From the NCBI RefSeq assembly GCF_003026495.1, contig NZ_PYMA01000019.1:40370-104369 (forward strand): 64,000 nt of DNA, in the 5' to 3' direction. Position 1 is the stretch's first letter. Every line of letters begins with the position of its first letter. The DNA comes from Photobacterium sanctipauli. GTDB taxonomy: Bacteria; Pseudomonadota; Gammaproteobacteria; Enterobacterales; Vibrionaceae. The notes beneath the pieces were generated by a model. The model saw nothing but the letters and a program-made list of their open reading frames with translations. It was not told the DNA's origin and searched no databases. The position numbers were made by a program, and so were the translations under genes. Shown piece by piece: positions 33,391 to 41,743 of the stretch.

Positions 33391-33432
33391 AAGGAGTTGG
33401 CTGGCCTACGCGCCAGCCAAAATTGCAAGATG
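33391..33432 (+). promoter_or_regulatory. Ribosome site separated from its start by a hairpin
   Basis: AAGGAG (33391-33396) is followed immediately by a 9-bp perfect stem-loop (33397-33405 with 33412-33420, loop CTACGC) and then by AATTGCAAG-ATG. With the hairpin folded, the ribosome site lies 9 nt from the ATG at 33430. Unfolded, it is 33 nt away. No other ribosome site precedes that ATG. Confidence 0.6.
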
Positions 33433-34182
33433 CTAACATTGAAAGAGCTCGAAACTGCGTTTTACAACAACCAGTTTATTCCTTTCTACCAGCCGATTAT
33501 TGATACCCAGCAGGGAAGTACTGCGGCATTCGAGATGCTATTGAGATTGGAAAAAGATGGCCAGATCATCATGCCGTCTGACTTCATCGCAACGCTTGAA
33601 GATAGCTGGCTTATCGAACCGGTGACCTATTACCTATTGGAACAGGCATTCGCCCTGATTGCCCAGTACCAAGGGCAGTTTAAGCTAAGCCTAAATGTGC
33701 CCCCGCAACTTATCGCTAGCGATGAAATCATCAACCAAATCAAGCTGTACAAACAGCTATACCAGCCGGTTAGCAATGGCGTGATCCTGGAAATAACCGA
33801 GCGTTTACCGGTCGAGCATATCGAAGAAACCATCGCGGTTATCCAGGCATTGCAGCTCGAAGGTATCAGCATCTATATCGACGACTACATTCCCAACCAT
33901 ATTCACTCAACGCTGATTTCGCACTCGGCCTTGGAAGGTATAAAGATTGACCGGAGCATGACGGATACCACCAGGATAAACCAACAGCTTTCGATGCTAG
34001 ATTTGCCGACGCCAAAAGCGGTCCAGTGGATCGCAGAAGGTATCGACTCTGAAGATAAAAAACAACATTGGCAGGAAATGGGGGTGGTTCTCCAACAAGG
34101 CTTTTTATTTTCGCCACCTCATGACGAGGCAGCGATCTCGTCCATGCTGGAGACCAATTGGCATACCGAATTCGTTAATTAA
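33430..34182 (+). CDS. EAL-domain protein (probable c-di-GMP phosphodiesterase or receptor)
   Basis: A 250-residue stand-alone EAL domain. Visible motif equivalents are FEMLLR in place of ExLxR with EAL, LSLNVPP (conserved Asn), ILEITER (conserved Glu), IDDY in place of DDFG, IKIDR (conserved Lys), IAEGID and QQGFLFSPP. Most metal ligands appear present, but loop 6 (DFGTGYSS in active enzymes) is replaced by DYIPNHIHS, so activity is uncertain. The TTG at 33397 abuts the ribosome site and is not a credible start. It is convergent with the ToxR-like gene, only 5 bp apart. Confidence 0.85.
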   Translation: MLTLKELETAFYNNQFIPFYQPIIDTQQGSTAAFEMLLRLEKDGQIIMPSDFIATLEDSWLIEPVTYYLLEQAFALIAQYQGQFKLSLNVPPQLIASDEIINQIKLYKQLYQPVSNGVILEITERLPVEHIEETIAVIQALQLEGISIYIDDYIPNHIHSTLISHSALEGIKIDRSMTDTTRINQQLSMLDLPTPKAVQWIAEGIDSEDKKQHWQEMGVVLQQGFLFSPPHDEAAISSMLETNWHTEFVN

Positions 34183-34187
34183 CGAAG

Positions 34188-35327
34188 CTAATTCATAAAG
34201 GGTAAAATACCGGACTGCGCTTCCGGGCTGGCATGCACCCACAACAAAGTGCCATCAGAAAATAACCACAGATCAGAATTTCCATCCCGGGCGACACTGG
34301 TAACTTTGCCACTGGTTCGAACAAACTTGGTTGTTAAGTCGATTAATAACTCATGATCAGCGCTATCATCAAAATACTGGTTAATCGCGTCTTCATTGAG
34401 GTGGAAAAAACCAGGCTTTACATTCAACCACTTTTCATTATCAATCCAGCTTGAAGCCTTCCGCTCCATCGTTGAGACTGATTGGGCCAACAGTAAAAAA
34501 TCATCACCGGTATCTAGAGTTGCCACATTTAATGCCAACGCTTCCCCGTCTTCTTTTTCGTAAGCCATATCCAGCTCGACTTCAAGCAACTGGCGATTAA
34601 ATGACACAAAATAGGAAGAGTAATAGTTTGAACTACCGTGATAACTCGATACTGTTTTCAACGGTGCATCCAAGCGTCCTTCGGCTAGGTGCTCAAGCAT
34701 TTCGGGTAGTTGCTTATTATAAAATTGGACAGTGACATCCTCTGATGAATCACAAAGCCCATGGCTGTCCTTGACGCACCAACTGATGGAATTGAGCTCG
34801 CCATATGAAACAGCATAAACATTTAATGCCGAGCGGCGGCGTGCCAAATGTTTTATAAATGTCTCGCTTTCTTCACTTAATGTGGTGAGAGCAAATAGCG
34901 CATTATCATTATTCAGTGCGTCTTTTTCTAATCCATGACGAGGAAACAACAGTGCAATAGCCAGGGCTAATAACCCACCCAGTACGCCCGCTAAGAAATA
35001 CATCCCGGTACGCTTCTTTTTTACCGTCTTTCGTTCGGTAATATTAACCCGGTATCCCAATCTGGGCACCGTAATAATAACATCCTTACCCAACTTGTTA
35101 CGTAAGTTTAATATCACCCCAAACAATGATGACTCGGTGACATAACCATTTGGCCAACCAGCGCTTAGTAACTGTGCTTTGGTCAATATCTCATCATGGT
35201 GATCAACAAAGTATTGCAATATTCGATCTTCAGAGGCATTAAGCTTAACCTGAACATCATTTTTAAATAGCTTTCTCTCATCTGTATCAAATACGACATT
35301 GTCAGAAAGAAAAATTAGCTCTTTCAT
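34188..35327 (-). CDS. ToxR-like membrane-bound winged-helix regulator (B)
   Basis: A 379-residue protein with an N-terminal OmpR/PhoB-type winged helix (residues 5-96, ending VPRLGYRVNI), a basic linker, one membrane helix (108-129) and a periplasmic domain of about 250 residues. The periplasmic domain has C184 and C192 in WCVKDSHGLCDSSED, a likely disulfide. It is 3 bp downstream of a paralogous gene, so the two form an operon. ToxR, TcpP and VtrA have the same architecture. No effector genes of those systems are in the window. Confidence 0.88.
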   Translation of the reverse strand: MKELIFLSDNVVFDTDERKLFKNDVQVKLNASEDRILQYFVDHHDEILTKAQLLSAGWPNGYVTESSLFGVILNLRNKLGKDVIITVPRLGYRVNITERKTVKKKRTGMYFLAGVLGGLLALAIALLFPRHGLEKDALNNDNALFALTTLSEESETFIKHLARRRSALNVYAVSYGELNSISWCVKDSHGLCDSSEDVTVQFYNKQLPEMLEHLAEGRLDAPLKTVSSYHGSSNYYSSYFVSFNRQLLEVELDMAYEKEDGEALALNVATLDTGDDFLLLAQSVSTMERKASSWIDNEKWLNVKPGFFHLNEDAINQYFDDSADHELLIDLTTKFVRTSGKVTSVARDGNSDLWLFSDGTLLWVHASPEAQSGILPFMN

Positions 35328-35330
35328 CTG

Positions 35331-36518
35331 TCACTCCATACAAGATGATACATCCAGACCATACACCCAATTCATTGACTGCCCAGGAATTAACAATAGC
35401 CCCATGTTATGTTGGCTGTAAGGAAGGTGAATTCGATAACTGCCTTTTTCAGTACCCGCCATTCGCATGAGCTCACTGGCATATTGGCCCGCATTACTAA
35501 GCAACGCATTATCAAATTTTAAGATGCTTAATTTTACATCTGCTGATGCCATGAACTCCTCAAAGTCGGGTTGCTGTAATTTGGCCCTCCCTCCCCTAAC
35601 ACCAATGGTATGGCTTTGCTCATTAAGATCCGCAGCATACATGACCCCTGAGAAAACTTGATTATCACAACTTTCCCCTGAGCTTATACTCCGGGTCGAA
35701 TACTGAACCGTGGTGTTATCATCAAGGTATCGGTAGACATTACTCAGCCATTGCGTCTTTGATGACATATCTGCACGGAGTTCCCGCTTAGCCAAATAAC
35801 GCTGCTTAATATCTTGCGCGAGTTGAGTTAAACGCTGCTCTTTTTCACTGCGGTTTAGCATCACTGAGAAGCTTTCACTTTCATCACAAATACGGTTCTG
35901 AGAGTTGCAGCCGGCAATATAAAGAGCATGCTTAGTTTGATAGAAATACAGCATCCTTTCTTTATTGGGTAACAGCGAAATGAGTCGCTCGGCATACTCT
36001 CTCAGTGGCAACAATAACTCAGCACTGTCACTATAGAGCGTTATGTGGTTACCGGTCATCACATCATAGCTAATATATAACTGCTCTTGCTCAACGTCTG
36101 GAGAAGTGCCCAACCAGAAAACCCCACCAGCTACGGCGGCTAACAGCGCCATGGCACCGAAAGTAATGCCAGTTACCCAATGTGATGTCTTTTTCTCTGT
36201 TTTTACCGTTAAGGCGTCAGGCTTTAATATGTAACCTACTTTTGAAACATTCTCTAAATATACACCTTTTTCTGGCTCGCCTAATTTTCCCCTAAGGCTT
36301 CTTATTACCTGAAATAGGGATGAGTCGGTAATGATACGATTAGGCCAAGCTGCCGCGATCAGTTCCTCTTTCGGTACTGGTTGCCCTAGTCGGCGATAAA
36401 GCACCAGCAAGACTTGATACTCTGAGTAATTCAATGTGACTTTATCTTGGTCTGACCACAATACGTCACTTTCAGGATTCCATTTAACGTTACTTTTGAA
36501 GACTACGTTGCTGATCAT
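35331..36518 (-). CDS. ToxR-like membrane-bound winged-helix regulator (A)
   Basis: A 395-residue protein from the ATG at 36518, which has a GGTGA site; the frame is open to 36629 but the extension is AT-rich and unlike the family. It has an N-terminal winged helix (about 3-98, ending VSKVGYILKP), a membrane helix at 113-137 and a periplasmic domain. C204 and C211 lie in GCNSQNRICDESES, the same pattern as in regulator B. Extra Cys occur near ESCDNQ and at the very C-terminus (SSCME). It is the first gene of the regulator pair. Confidence 0.87.
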   Translation of the reverse strand: MISNVVFKSNVKWNPESDVLWSDQDKVTLNYSEYQVLLVLYRRLGQPVPKEELIAAAWPNRIITDSSLFQVIRSLRGKLGEPEKGVYLENVSKVGYILKPDALTVKTEKKTSHWVTGITFGAMALLAAVAGGVFWLGTSPDVEQEQLYISYDVMTGNHITLYSDSAELLLPLREYAERLISLLPNKERMLYFYQTKHALYIAGCNSQNRICDESESFSVMLNRSEKEQRLTQLAQDIKQRYLAKRELRADMSSKTQWLSNVYRYLDDNTTVQYSTRSISSGESCDNQVFSGVMYAADLNEQSHTIGVRGGRAKLQQPDFEEFMASADVKLSILKFDNALLSNAGQYASELMRMAGTEKGSYRIHLPYSQHNMGLLLIPGQSMNWVYGLDVSSCME

Positions 36519-37313
36519 TATGGTTTTCACCACATAAAAACTTAAGCTTAGTGAGAATAACTGACGTAAAAAATTTTTTTTATAATTTATATACTTTAAA
36601 CAAGTATTGATTTTTATATTTCCATACAAACCAAAGCAAAGATAGATGAAATATATCCCCTACAATGCTTTTCATTTTATACGGTTATCACCAGCAATAA
36701 TGCCCGTGTAACATATTGATTTGCAAGTATCGGAATCTTACCCCAAACAAAAGGGATTTACTAACACTTTGGAACCAACTCGATATTTTAAGCACCAACA
36801 AAAAACACAATAAAAACAACAAACAAACATTTAATTAACCAAGCGTCAATTTTCAAACTCAATGAAAATATATATCGTCGGAAATATGGCGAAGCATGTA
36901 TTGTGATTTATTTTTTATAAAGAAAGAGTGTAACTGACAATCAAGTTTATAAAGTTCTGACGACTCAATTTTAATTTATCGTATTGATGACTTTAAATTA
37001 AATAGGCATGAGACATCTCGGCAATGGCTTTTATGCCATCCTCATAAAGTGGTATGAACTAGTTTTTAAAGGCAATGAAGTCAGTCTACTGGCTTTTTCA
37101 TTTCAATTCTCTGCCAGACTTCAAACATCACAAAAGTTAGAGGGCCAATTGAAATTGATAATGGGGTCATTAGGGTTCACCCACCCTCGATACAGGCTTG
37201 CTCAAGTACAAACAACTTTTGCAATTTATTGGCTAACTGTTGAAATAGATAGCCTTTGCCCCCATAACTATAACTAACAAAAGAGCAGGATTCTTAGGGA
37301 GCGAAGTAAACCC
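36519..37313. other. Long AT-rich intergenic region
   Basis: 795 bp, strongly AT-rich, between the regulator operon and cnoX. The frame at 37008-37277 lacks a ribosome site and family features, and I do not call it. The promoter for the regulators is expected near 36530-36700. The AT content is what an H-NS-bound accessory region would show (inference). Confidence 0.5.
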
Positions 37314-38168
37314 ATGTACCAACAAATTGCTATCGAGCTAAACGAGCAAAACTTGCAACAGGTCATCGAGCAATCAATGCAAACACCTGTTGTGATCAGC
37401 TTTTGGGCGCCTTCTATGCCTGAAACCAGAGAAGTTAACCAAGTGCTTGAGCACGTTGTCGCTTCCTACCAAGGACTCGTTACCCTTGCTACCTTGAACT
37501 GTGAAACCGAACAGATGGTTGCTTCTCAGTTTGGCGTCCGCAGCCTACCCACGGTTGCCCTATTCAAAAACGGCCAACCTGTTGATGGTGCCGCTGGCCC
37601 ACAAACAGAGCAAAGCATCCGCGAAATGCTCGCCAAACACCTGCCAAGCCAAGAAGAGCTGGAACTTAAAGCGGCGCTAGAAAAAGTCGATGCCCAGCAA
37701 TACGGCGAAGCCCTGCCTGTCCTTCGCGAACTTGCGACCAAGTTTGAGAAAAACAGCGTGATCACCCTTGCGATTGCCGAGTGCCTTGTTGAAACCTCGC
37801 AATACGATGAAGCAGAAACTTTGCTTGCAACGGTGCCGATGCAAGATCAGGATGCGAAATACAAAGGGCTAATGGCCAAACTAGAACTTCATAAACAAGC
37901 TAGCGATTCGCCTGAAATCCGCCTGTTGGAAGAGAAATTTGCCGCGCAACCAGACAACCTTGATATTGCCTTCGAGCTTGCTGTTCAGTACAGCCAAGTT
38001 GAACGCGCCGAAGAAGCATTAGAGCTGCTCATCAAACTACTTCGCAAGGACATGAACTTTGCCGATGGCAACGCGAAAAAGACCACGATGGATATACTGG
38101 CTGCACTTGGCCAAGGCAATGCTATCGCCAGTAAGTTCCGCCGCCAGCTATATTCACTGATGTACTAG
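37314..38168 (+). CDS. cnoX: Co-chaperone CnoX (YbbN), thioredoxin-like with TPR
   Basis: A 284-residue cytoplasmic protein: a thioredoxin fold in residues 1-110 and a TPR-like helical C-terminus (115-284). In E. coli it protects chaperone clients under chlorine stress and docks on GroEL. The active-site position reads WAPSMPET, so both thioredoxin cysteines are absent, consistent with a holdase without redox activity. AGGGAG lies 11 bp before the ATG. In E. coli it is adjacent to ybbO; here 9 kb separates them. Confidence 0.92.
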   Translation: MYQQIAIELNEQNLQQVIEQSMQTPVVISFWAPSMPETREVNQVLEHVVASYQGLVTLATLNCETEQMVASQFGVRSLPTVALFKNGQPVDGAAGPQTEQSIREMLAKHLPSQEELELKAALEKVDAQQYGEALPVLRELATKFEKNSVITLAIAECLVETSQYDEAETLLATVPMQDQDAKYKGLMAKLELHKQASDSPEIRLLEEKFAAQPDNLDIAFELAVQYSQVERAEEALELLIKLLRKDMNFADGNAKKTTMDILAALGQGNAIASKFRRQLYSLMY

Positions 38169-38211
38169 AAATAAATGCGATACCGCCACTCTCATTGTCA
38201 TGGTGTGGCGG

Positions 38212-38604
38212 TTAATCATGCTTACAAAGGCCTTCAATGATTGGGCAGTTGGCCCCCTCATCACCCGGGCATTGTTTGGTCAGCACTTCCAACGTTTGCT
38301 TCATTTCCAATAACTCTTTGATTTTTTCGTCAATTTCCACCAACTTTTGCTCTGCTTTGGCTTTTACATCAGCACTGCGCCTTTTGGGATCACGCGAGAA
38401 ATCCAATAATTCTTTGCTCTCGTCCAAAGTAAAGCCGACCAACCGGGAGCGCCGGATAAGGTGTAGCTCATCAATGTGCTTTTCACTGTACTGGCGATAG
38501 CCATTTTCAGCCCTAAACGGCGGTGAAATAACGCATTTATCTTCATAAAAACGGATGGTCTTCGCGGTTAGCCCCGTCAACTTGGCAACTTCACTGATGT
38601 TCAT
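38212..38604 (-). CDS. cueR: Copper-responsive MerR-family regulator CueR
   Basis: A 130-residue activator. It has a MerR helix-turn-helix (MNISEVAKLTGLTAKTIRFYED) and a dimerisation helix. The C-terminal metal loop CPGDEGANCP supplies the two Cys that bind Cu(I), with another Cys at the end (GLCKHD). The start at 38604 matches the family N-terminus; an extension to 38673 would cross a CueR-like box. It is divergent from copA. Confidence 0.95.
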   Translation of the reverse strand: MNISEVAKLTGLTAKTIRFYEDKCVISPPFRAENGYRQYSEKHIDELHLIRRSRLVGFTLDESKELLDFSRDPKRRSADVKAKAEQKLVEIDEKIKELLEMKQTLEVLTKQCPGDEGANCPIIEGLCKHD

Positions 38605-38610
38605 AGCAAA

Positions 38611-38633
38611 CCTTACAGTTGATGTAATCTTTG
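38611..38633. promoter_or_regulatory. Second CueR-like box at the cueR start
   Basis: ACCTTAC-AGTTGAT-GTAATCT plus TT, 7 bp upstream of cueR. It is identical at 20 of 23 positions to the copA box at 38687-38709. The C-to-A change in one arm is matched by G-to-T in the other, which keeps the dyad. Confidence 0.55.
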
Positions 38634-38683
38634 TGGCTATTATTGGAGATCTATGTTCCTTATACAACCCCAATAAAAAACCA

Positions 38684-38714
38684 TTGACCTTCCAGTTGAT
38701 GGAAGCTTTATCAT
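38684..38714 (+). promoter_or_regulatory. CueR-dependent copA promoter
   Basis: The -35 TTGACC (38684-38689) and -10 TATCAT (38709-38714) are separated by 19 bp, the long spacer typical of MerR-activated promoters. The dyad CCTTCC-N7-GGAAG lies between them, as at E. coli copA. Confidence 0.9.
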
Positions 38715-38787
38715 TAGGGCATCATCTTAAAAAGATCGGTGGATTGGCCACTCCAATTCCCCGCCAGGATAGTATTAAGGCAACCCC

Positions 38788-41742
38788 ATGGCTGAGCTCA
38801 CCCTCCCCCTCGCAAAAGTCAGGTGCATGAATTGCGCCGGCAAAATCCAATCCGCACTGCTGTCTCAGGCAGGTATTACCCGTGCCGAGGTAAATACCGA
38901 GCAGGCCGTACTCCAAGGGGATTTCGACCCTATGGCTGCCGTCACCGCCATTGATGAACTCGGCTATGAGGCGGGCTATAAATACGACCTACCACTGCAG
39001 GGGCTATCCTGCTGCAAGTGCGTCAACAAGGTCAAAACTGCCCTTGCCGATGAAGCCGGTATCTTTGAGTTCGAGGCAAGCAAAACTCGCCTAACCGGTC
39101 GCGGCATTATGCCACAAGCCAACCTGGTAGCAGTGATTGAGCAACTTGGTTTCCAGGTACCGCAGCTATCAACAACCCAGCTCACCCTATCGGGGCTTAG
39201 CTGTGGTAAATGCGTTGCGAAAGTTGAGGCAGCACTGAGCGTACACCCCTATATCGACGCTTTCGAGGTGAGCAAGACAGCGGCCACAATCGACGCTTAC
39301 CTTTCAGAGCAAGCGCTGATCGATTGTATCCATGAGCTCGGCTTCACCGCTCACAGCGCGAATAATACCGAGACCACAACGATTGAGCAGGCGGAACCGG
39401 CTACTCAACAAGCTCAACAAGCTCAACAAGCTCAACAAGCTCAACAAGCTCAACAAGCTCAACAAGCAAACCAACCACAGTACAGTGCCACTGCCCAGCA
39501 ATTTATTCTATCGGGCATGACCTGTGCCAGTTGCGTCGCGTCAGTGGAACAGGCCATCAACTCGGTCTCGGGCGTTCAGCAGGCCAATGTGAACTTGGCC
39601 GAGCGCACAGCGCTAGTTTCAGGCGCCGCATCTGCCGAAATGATCATCCAGGCGATTACCGATGCCGGGTATGGCGCCGAGCTTAGCGAAGATGAGCAAA
39701 CACGCCGCCAGCGCCAACAGCAGCAGAACGAGCAAAGCTTCCGCCAGCACATCCGCCATTCGGTCATCGCCTTAATTGCAGGCGGTGCCATGATGGCGTG
39801 GGGAATGTTCGGTGGCAGCATGATGATCAACTCCCCTCAAGATCAACTGGGCTGGGGCGCTGTTGGCCTCCTCACGTTGCTCTTGTTGCTAACCGTGGGG
39901 CGCCACTTCTTCATCAATGCTTGGAAAGCCTTCAAGCATCACCGCGCAACCATGGATACCCTGGTAGCCCTCGGAACAGGGTCGGCGTGGCTTTATTCAA
40001 TGCTGGCGGTGCTTGCCCCAGAGATCTTGCCAGCCCAAGCAAGGCATGTTTATTTTGAAGCCTCCGCGATGATCCTTGGCCTTATCACCCTTGGCCATGC
40101 ATTAGAAGCCAGAGCCAGAAGCCGGACATCCAAAGCACTAGAGCAACTGATGGACTTGCAACCACAAACGGCGGTTATCATCGAAAATGGTGAAGAGCGT
40201 GAAGTCCCTCTGGCTGATGTCAAAGCCGGAATGCAACTTCGCCTCTACCCCGGGGCCAAAGTCCCGGTCGACGGTACGATTATCGACGGCCAAAGCTACA
40301 TTGACGAGTCCATGCTTACAGGCGAACCTATTCCAGCCAACAAGCAGCAGGGCGATCAACTCCATGCCGGTACCATCAACCAAAATGGTAGCTTGATTTT
40401 CAAAGCGGAAAAGATCGGCCATGACACCATGCTAGCGCGTATTATTGACCTGGTTCGCCAAGCGCAAAGTAGCAAGCCGGCATTGGCACGCCTTGCCGAT
40501 ACCATTTCAGGTATCTTTGTCCCGACAGTCATGATCATCGCTATCGTGACCGCCATGGTTTGGTACTATGTTGGCCCTGATCCATCCAGCATCTACATGT
40601 TGGTTACTGCAACGACAGTGCTGATCATTGCCTGCCCTTGCGCCCTTGGATTAGCGACCCCGATGTCGGTCACTGTCGGGGTCGGACGCGCTGCCGAGCA
40701 CGGGGTTCTGATCCGCAATGCCGAAGCCATGCAGGTCGCGGCTGACGTTGACACTGTCGTACTAGATAAGACTGGTACCTTAACCGAAGGCCGCCCTCAA
40801 CTTATCGAAATCCAAGCCTATCAAGGAATGGGCAGCAACCAGTTACTGGCACTCTCGGCCAGTCTTGAGCAGGGCTCGGAGCACCCGTTAGCCAAGGCTA
40901 TTCTCGATGCGGCAAGCGAGCAATCTATCCGCTTGATGCCCCAGCAAGGGTTCCAAGCGTTACCGGGCCTAGGGGTAAGCGGCATCGTCAACCACAGTAA
41001 CTTGCTGCTTGGCAATAAGAAACTGATGGATGAGCACAACGTGGATCTGGCTGCCGTTTTGACCGATGCAGAGAATATCAGCCAGCAGGGCGCAACCCCT
41101 ATTTTCGTCGCACAAGACAACCTCGTTGTTGGCCTTATGGGTATCAGTGACCCGCTGCGTCACGACTCCATTAGCGCAATCAAGCGCCTATCAGATATGG
41201 GCTTAGACGTGATCATGCTAACCGGTGATGTGGAAGCCACCGCGAAAGCCATTGCCAACCAAGCCGGGATCAACCACGTGATAGCAGGCGTACTTCCCGA
41301 TGGCAAGGCAGCCAAAGTGGCTGAGTTGCAGCAACAAGGCAAAAAAGTCGCGATGGTGGGTGACGGGATCAATGATGCCCCCGCGCTGGCCCAAGCCGAG
41401 GTCGGCATCGCCATGGGGAGTGGCAGTGATGTGGCAATAGAAAGTGCCCAACTCACCTTGATGCGTCATTCGCTTCATGGTGTCGCAGACGCACTGCAGC
41501 TATCAAAGGCCACACTCAAGAATATGAAGCAGAACCTATTTGGTGCCTTTGTTTACAACACCTTGGGGATCCCGATTGCAGCCGGCGTACTTTTCCCGTT
41601 CACCGGAGCACTCCTGAGCCCGGTTGTGGCCGGGGCAGCCATGGCGCTCTCTTCAATCACCGTGGTAAGTAACGCCAACCGCCTACGTCTGTTCCGGCCT
41701 ACCGGTACCACCCAGTCTCAAGCTACGCACAAGGAGCAATAA
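38788..41742 (+). CDS. copA: Cu(I)-exporting P1B-type ATPase CopA, with four metal-binding domains
   Basis: A 984-residue copper efflux ATPase of the inner membrane. Four N-terminal heavy-metal domains carry CxxC at C13/C16, C75/C78, C139/C142 and C246/C249. Domain 4 is separated from the others by a linker of seven Gln-Gln-Ala repeats (207-227). The catalytic core has the CPC motif (ACPCALGLATP, near 615), the phosphorylated Asp in DKTGTLTEGRP (near 660), the SEHPLA histidine motif and GDGINDAP. E. coli CopA has two such domains and about 834 residues, so this one is extended. It is controlled by CueR upstream. Confidence 0.95.
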   Translation: MAELTLPLAKVRCMNCAGKIQSALLSQAGITRAEVNTEQAVLQGDFDPMAAVTAIDELGYEAGYKYDLPLQGLSCCKCVNKVKTALADEAGIFEFEASKTRLTGRGIMPQANLVAVIEQLGFQVPQLSTTQLTLSGLSCGKCVAKVEAALSVHPYIDAFEVSKTAATIDAYLSEQALIDCIHELGFTAHSANNTETTTIEQAEPATQQAQQAQQAQQAQQAQQAQQANQPQYSATAQQFILSGMTCASCVASVEQAINSVSGVQQANVNLAERTALVSGAASAEMIIQAITDAGYGAELSEDEQTRRQRQQQQNEQSFRQHIRHSVIALIAGGAMMAWGMFGGSMMINSPQDQLGWGAVGLLTLLLLLTVGRHFFINAWKAFKHHRATMDTLVALGTGSAWLYSMLAVLAPEILPAQARHVYFEASAMILGLITLGHALEARARSRTSKALEQLMDLQPQTAVIIENGEEREVPLADVKAGMQLRLYPGAKVPVDGTIIDGQSYIDESMLTGEPIPANKQQGDQLHAGTINQNGSLIFKAEKIGHDTMLARIIDLVRQAQSSKPALARLADTISGIFVPTVMIIAIVTAMVWYYVGPDPSSIYMLVTATTVLIIACPCALGLATPMSVTVGVGRAAEHGVLIRNAEAMQVAADVDTVVLDKTGTLTEGRPQLIEIQAYQGMGSNQLLALSASLEQGSEHPLAKAILDAASEQSIRLMPQQGFQALPGLGVSGIVNHSNLLLGNKKLMDEHNVDLAAVLTDAENISQQGATPIFVAQDNLVVGLMGISDPLRHDSISAIKRLSDMGLDVIMLTGDVEATAKAIANQAGINHVIAGVLPDGKAAKVAELQQQGKKVAMVGDGINDAPALAQAEVGIAMGSGSDVAIESAQLTLMRHSLHGVADALQLSKATLKNMKQNLFGAFVYNTLGIPIAAGVLFPFTGALLSPVVAGAAMALSSITVVSNANRLRLFRPTGTTQSQATHKEQ
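39405..39467 (+). repeat. Seven tandem 9-bp repeats within copA
   Basis: TCAACAAGC is repeated seven times without error, encoding (QQA)7 in the linker before metal-binding domain 4. Unit size is a multiple of three, so copy number could vary without breaking the frame. Confidence 0.95.
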
Positions 41743-41743
41743 C

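Noticed and set aside
37008..37277. 89-codon open frame upstream of cnoX
   Set aside because: No ribosome site, no recognisable domain, and it lies in AT-rich promoter-like DNA where open frames of this length arise by chance.
39405..39467. Possible CRISPR-like direct repeats
   Set aside because: The repeats are 9 bp, contiguous and in-frame within copA, with no spacers.
39304..39501. Minus-strand frame with Leu-Leu-Ser repeats
   Set aside because: It is the antisense reading of the Gln-Gln-Ala repeats of copA, kept open by the 9-bp repeat.
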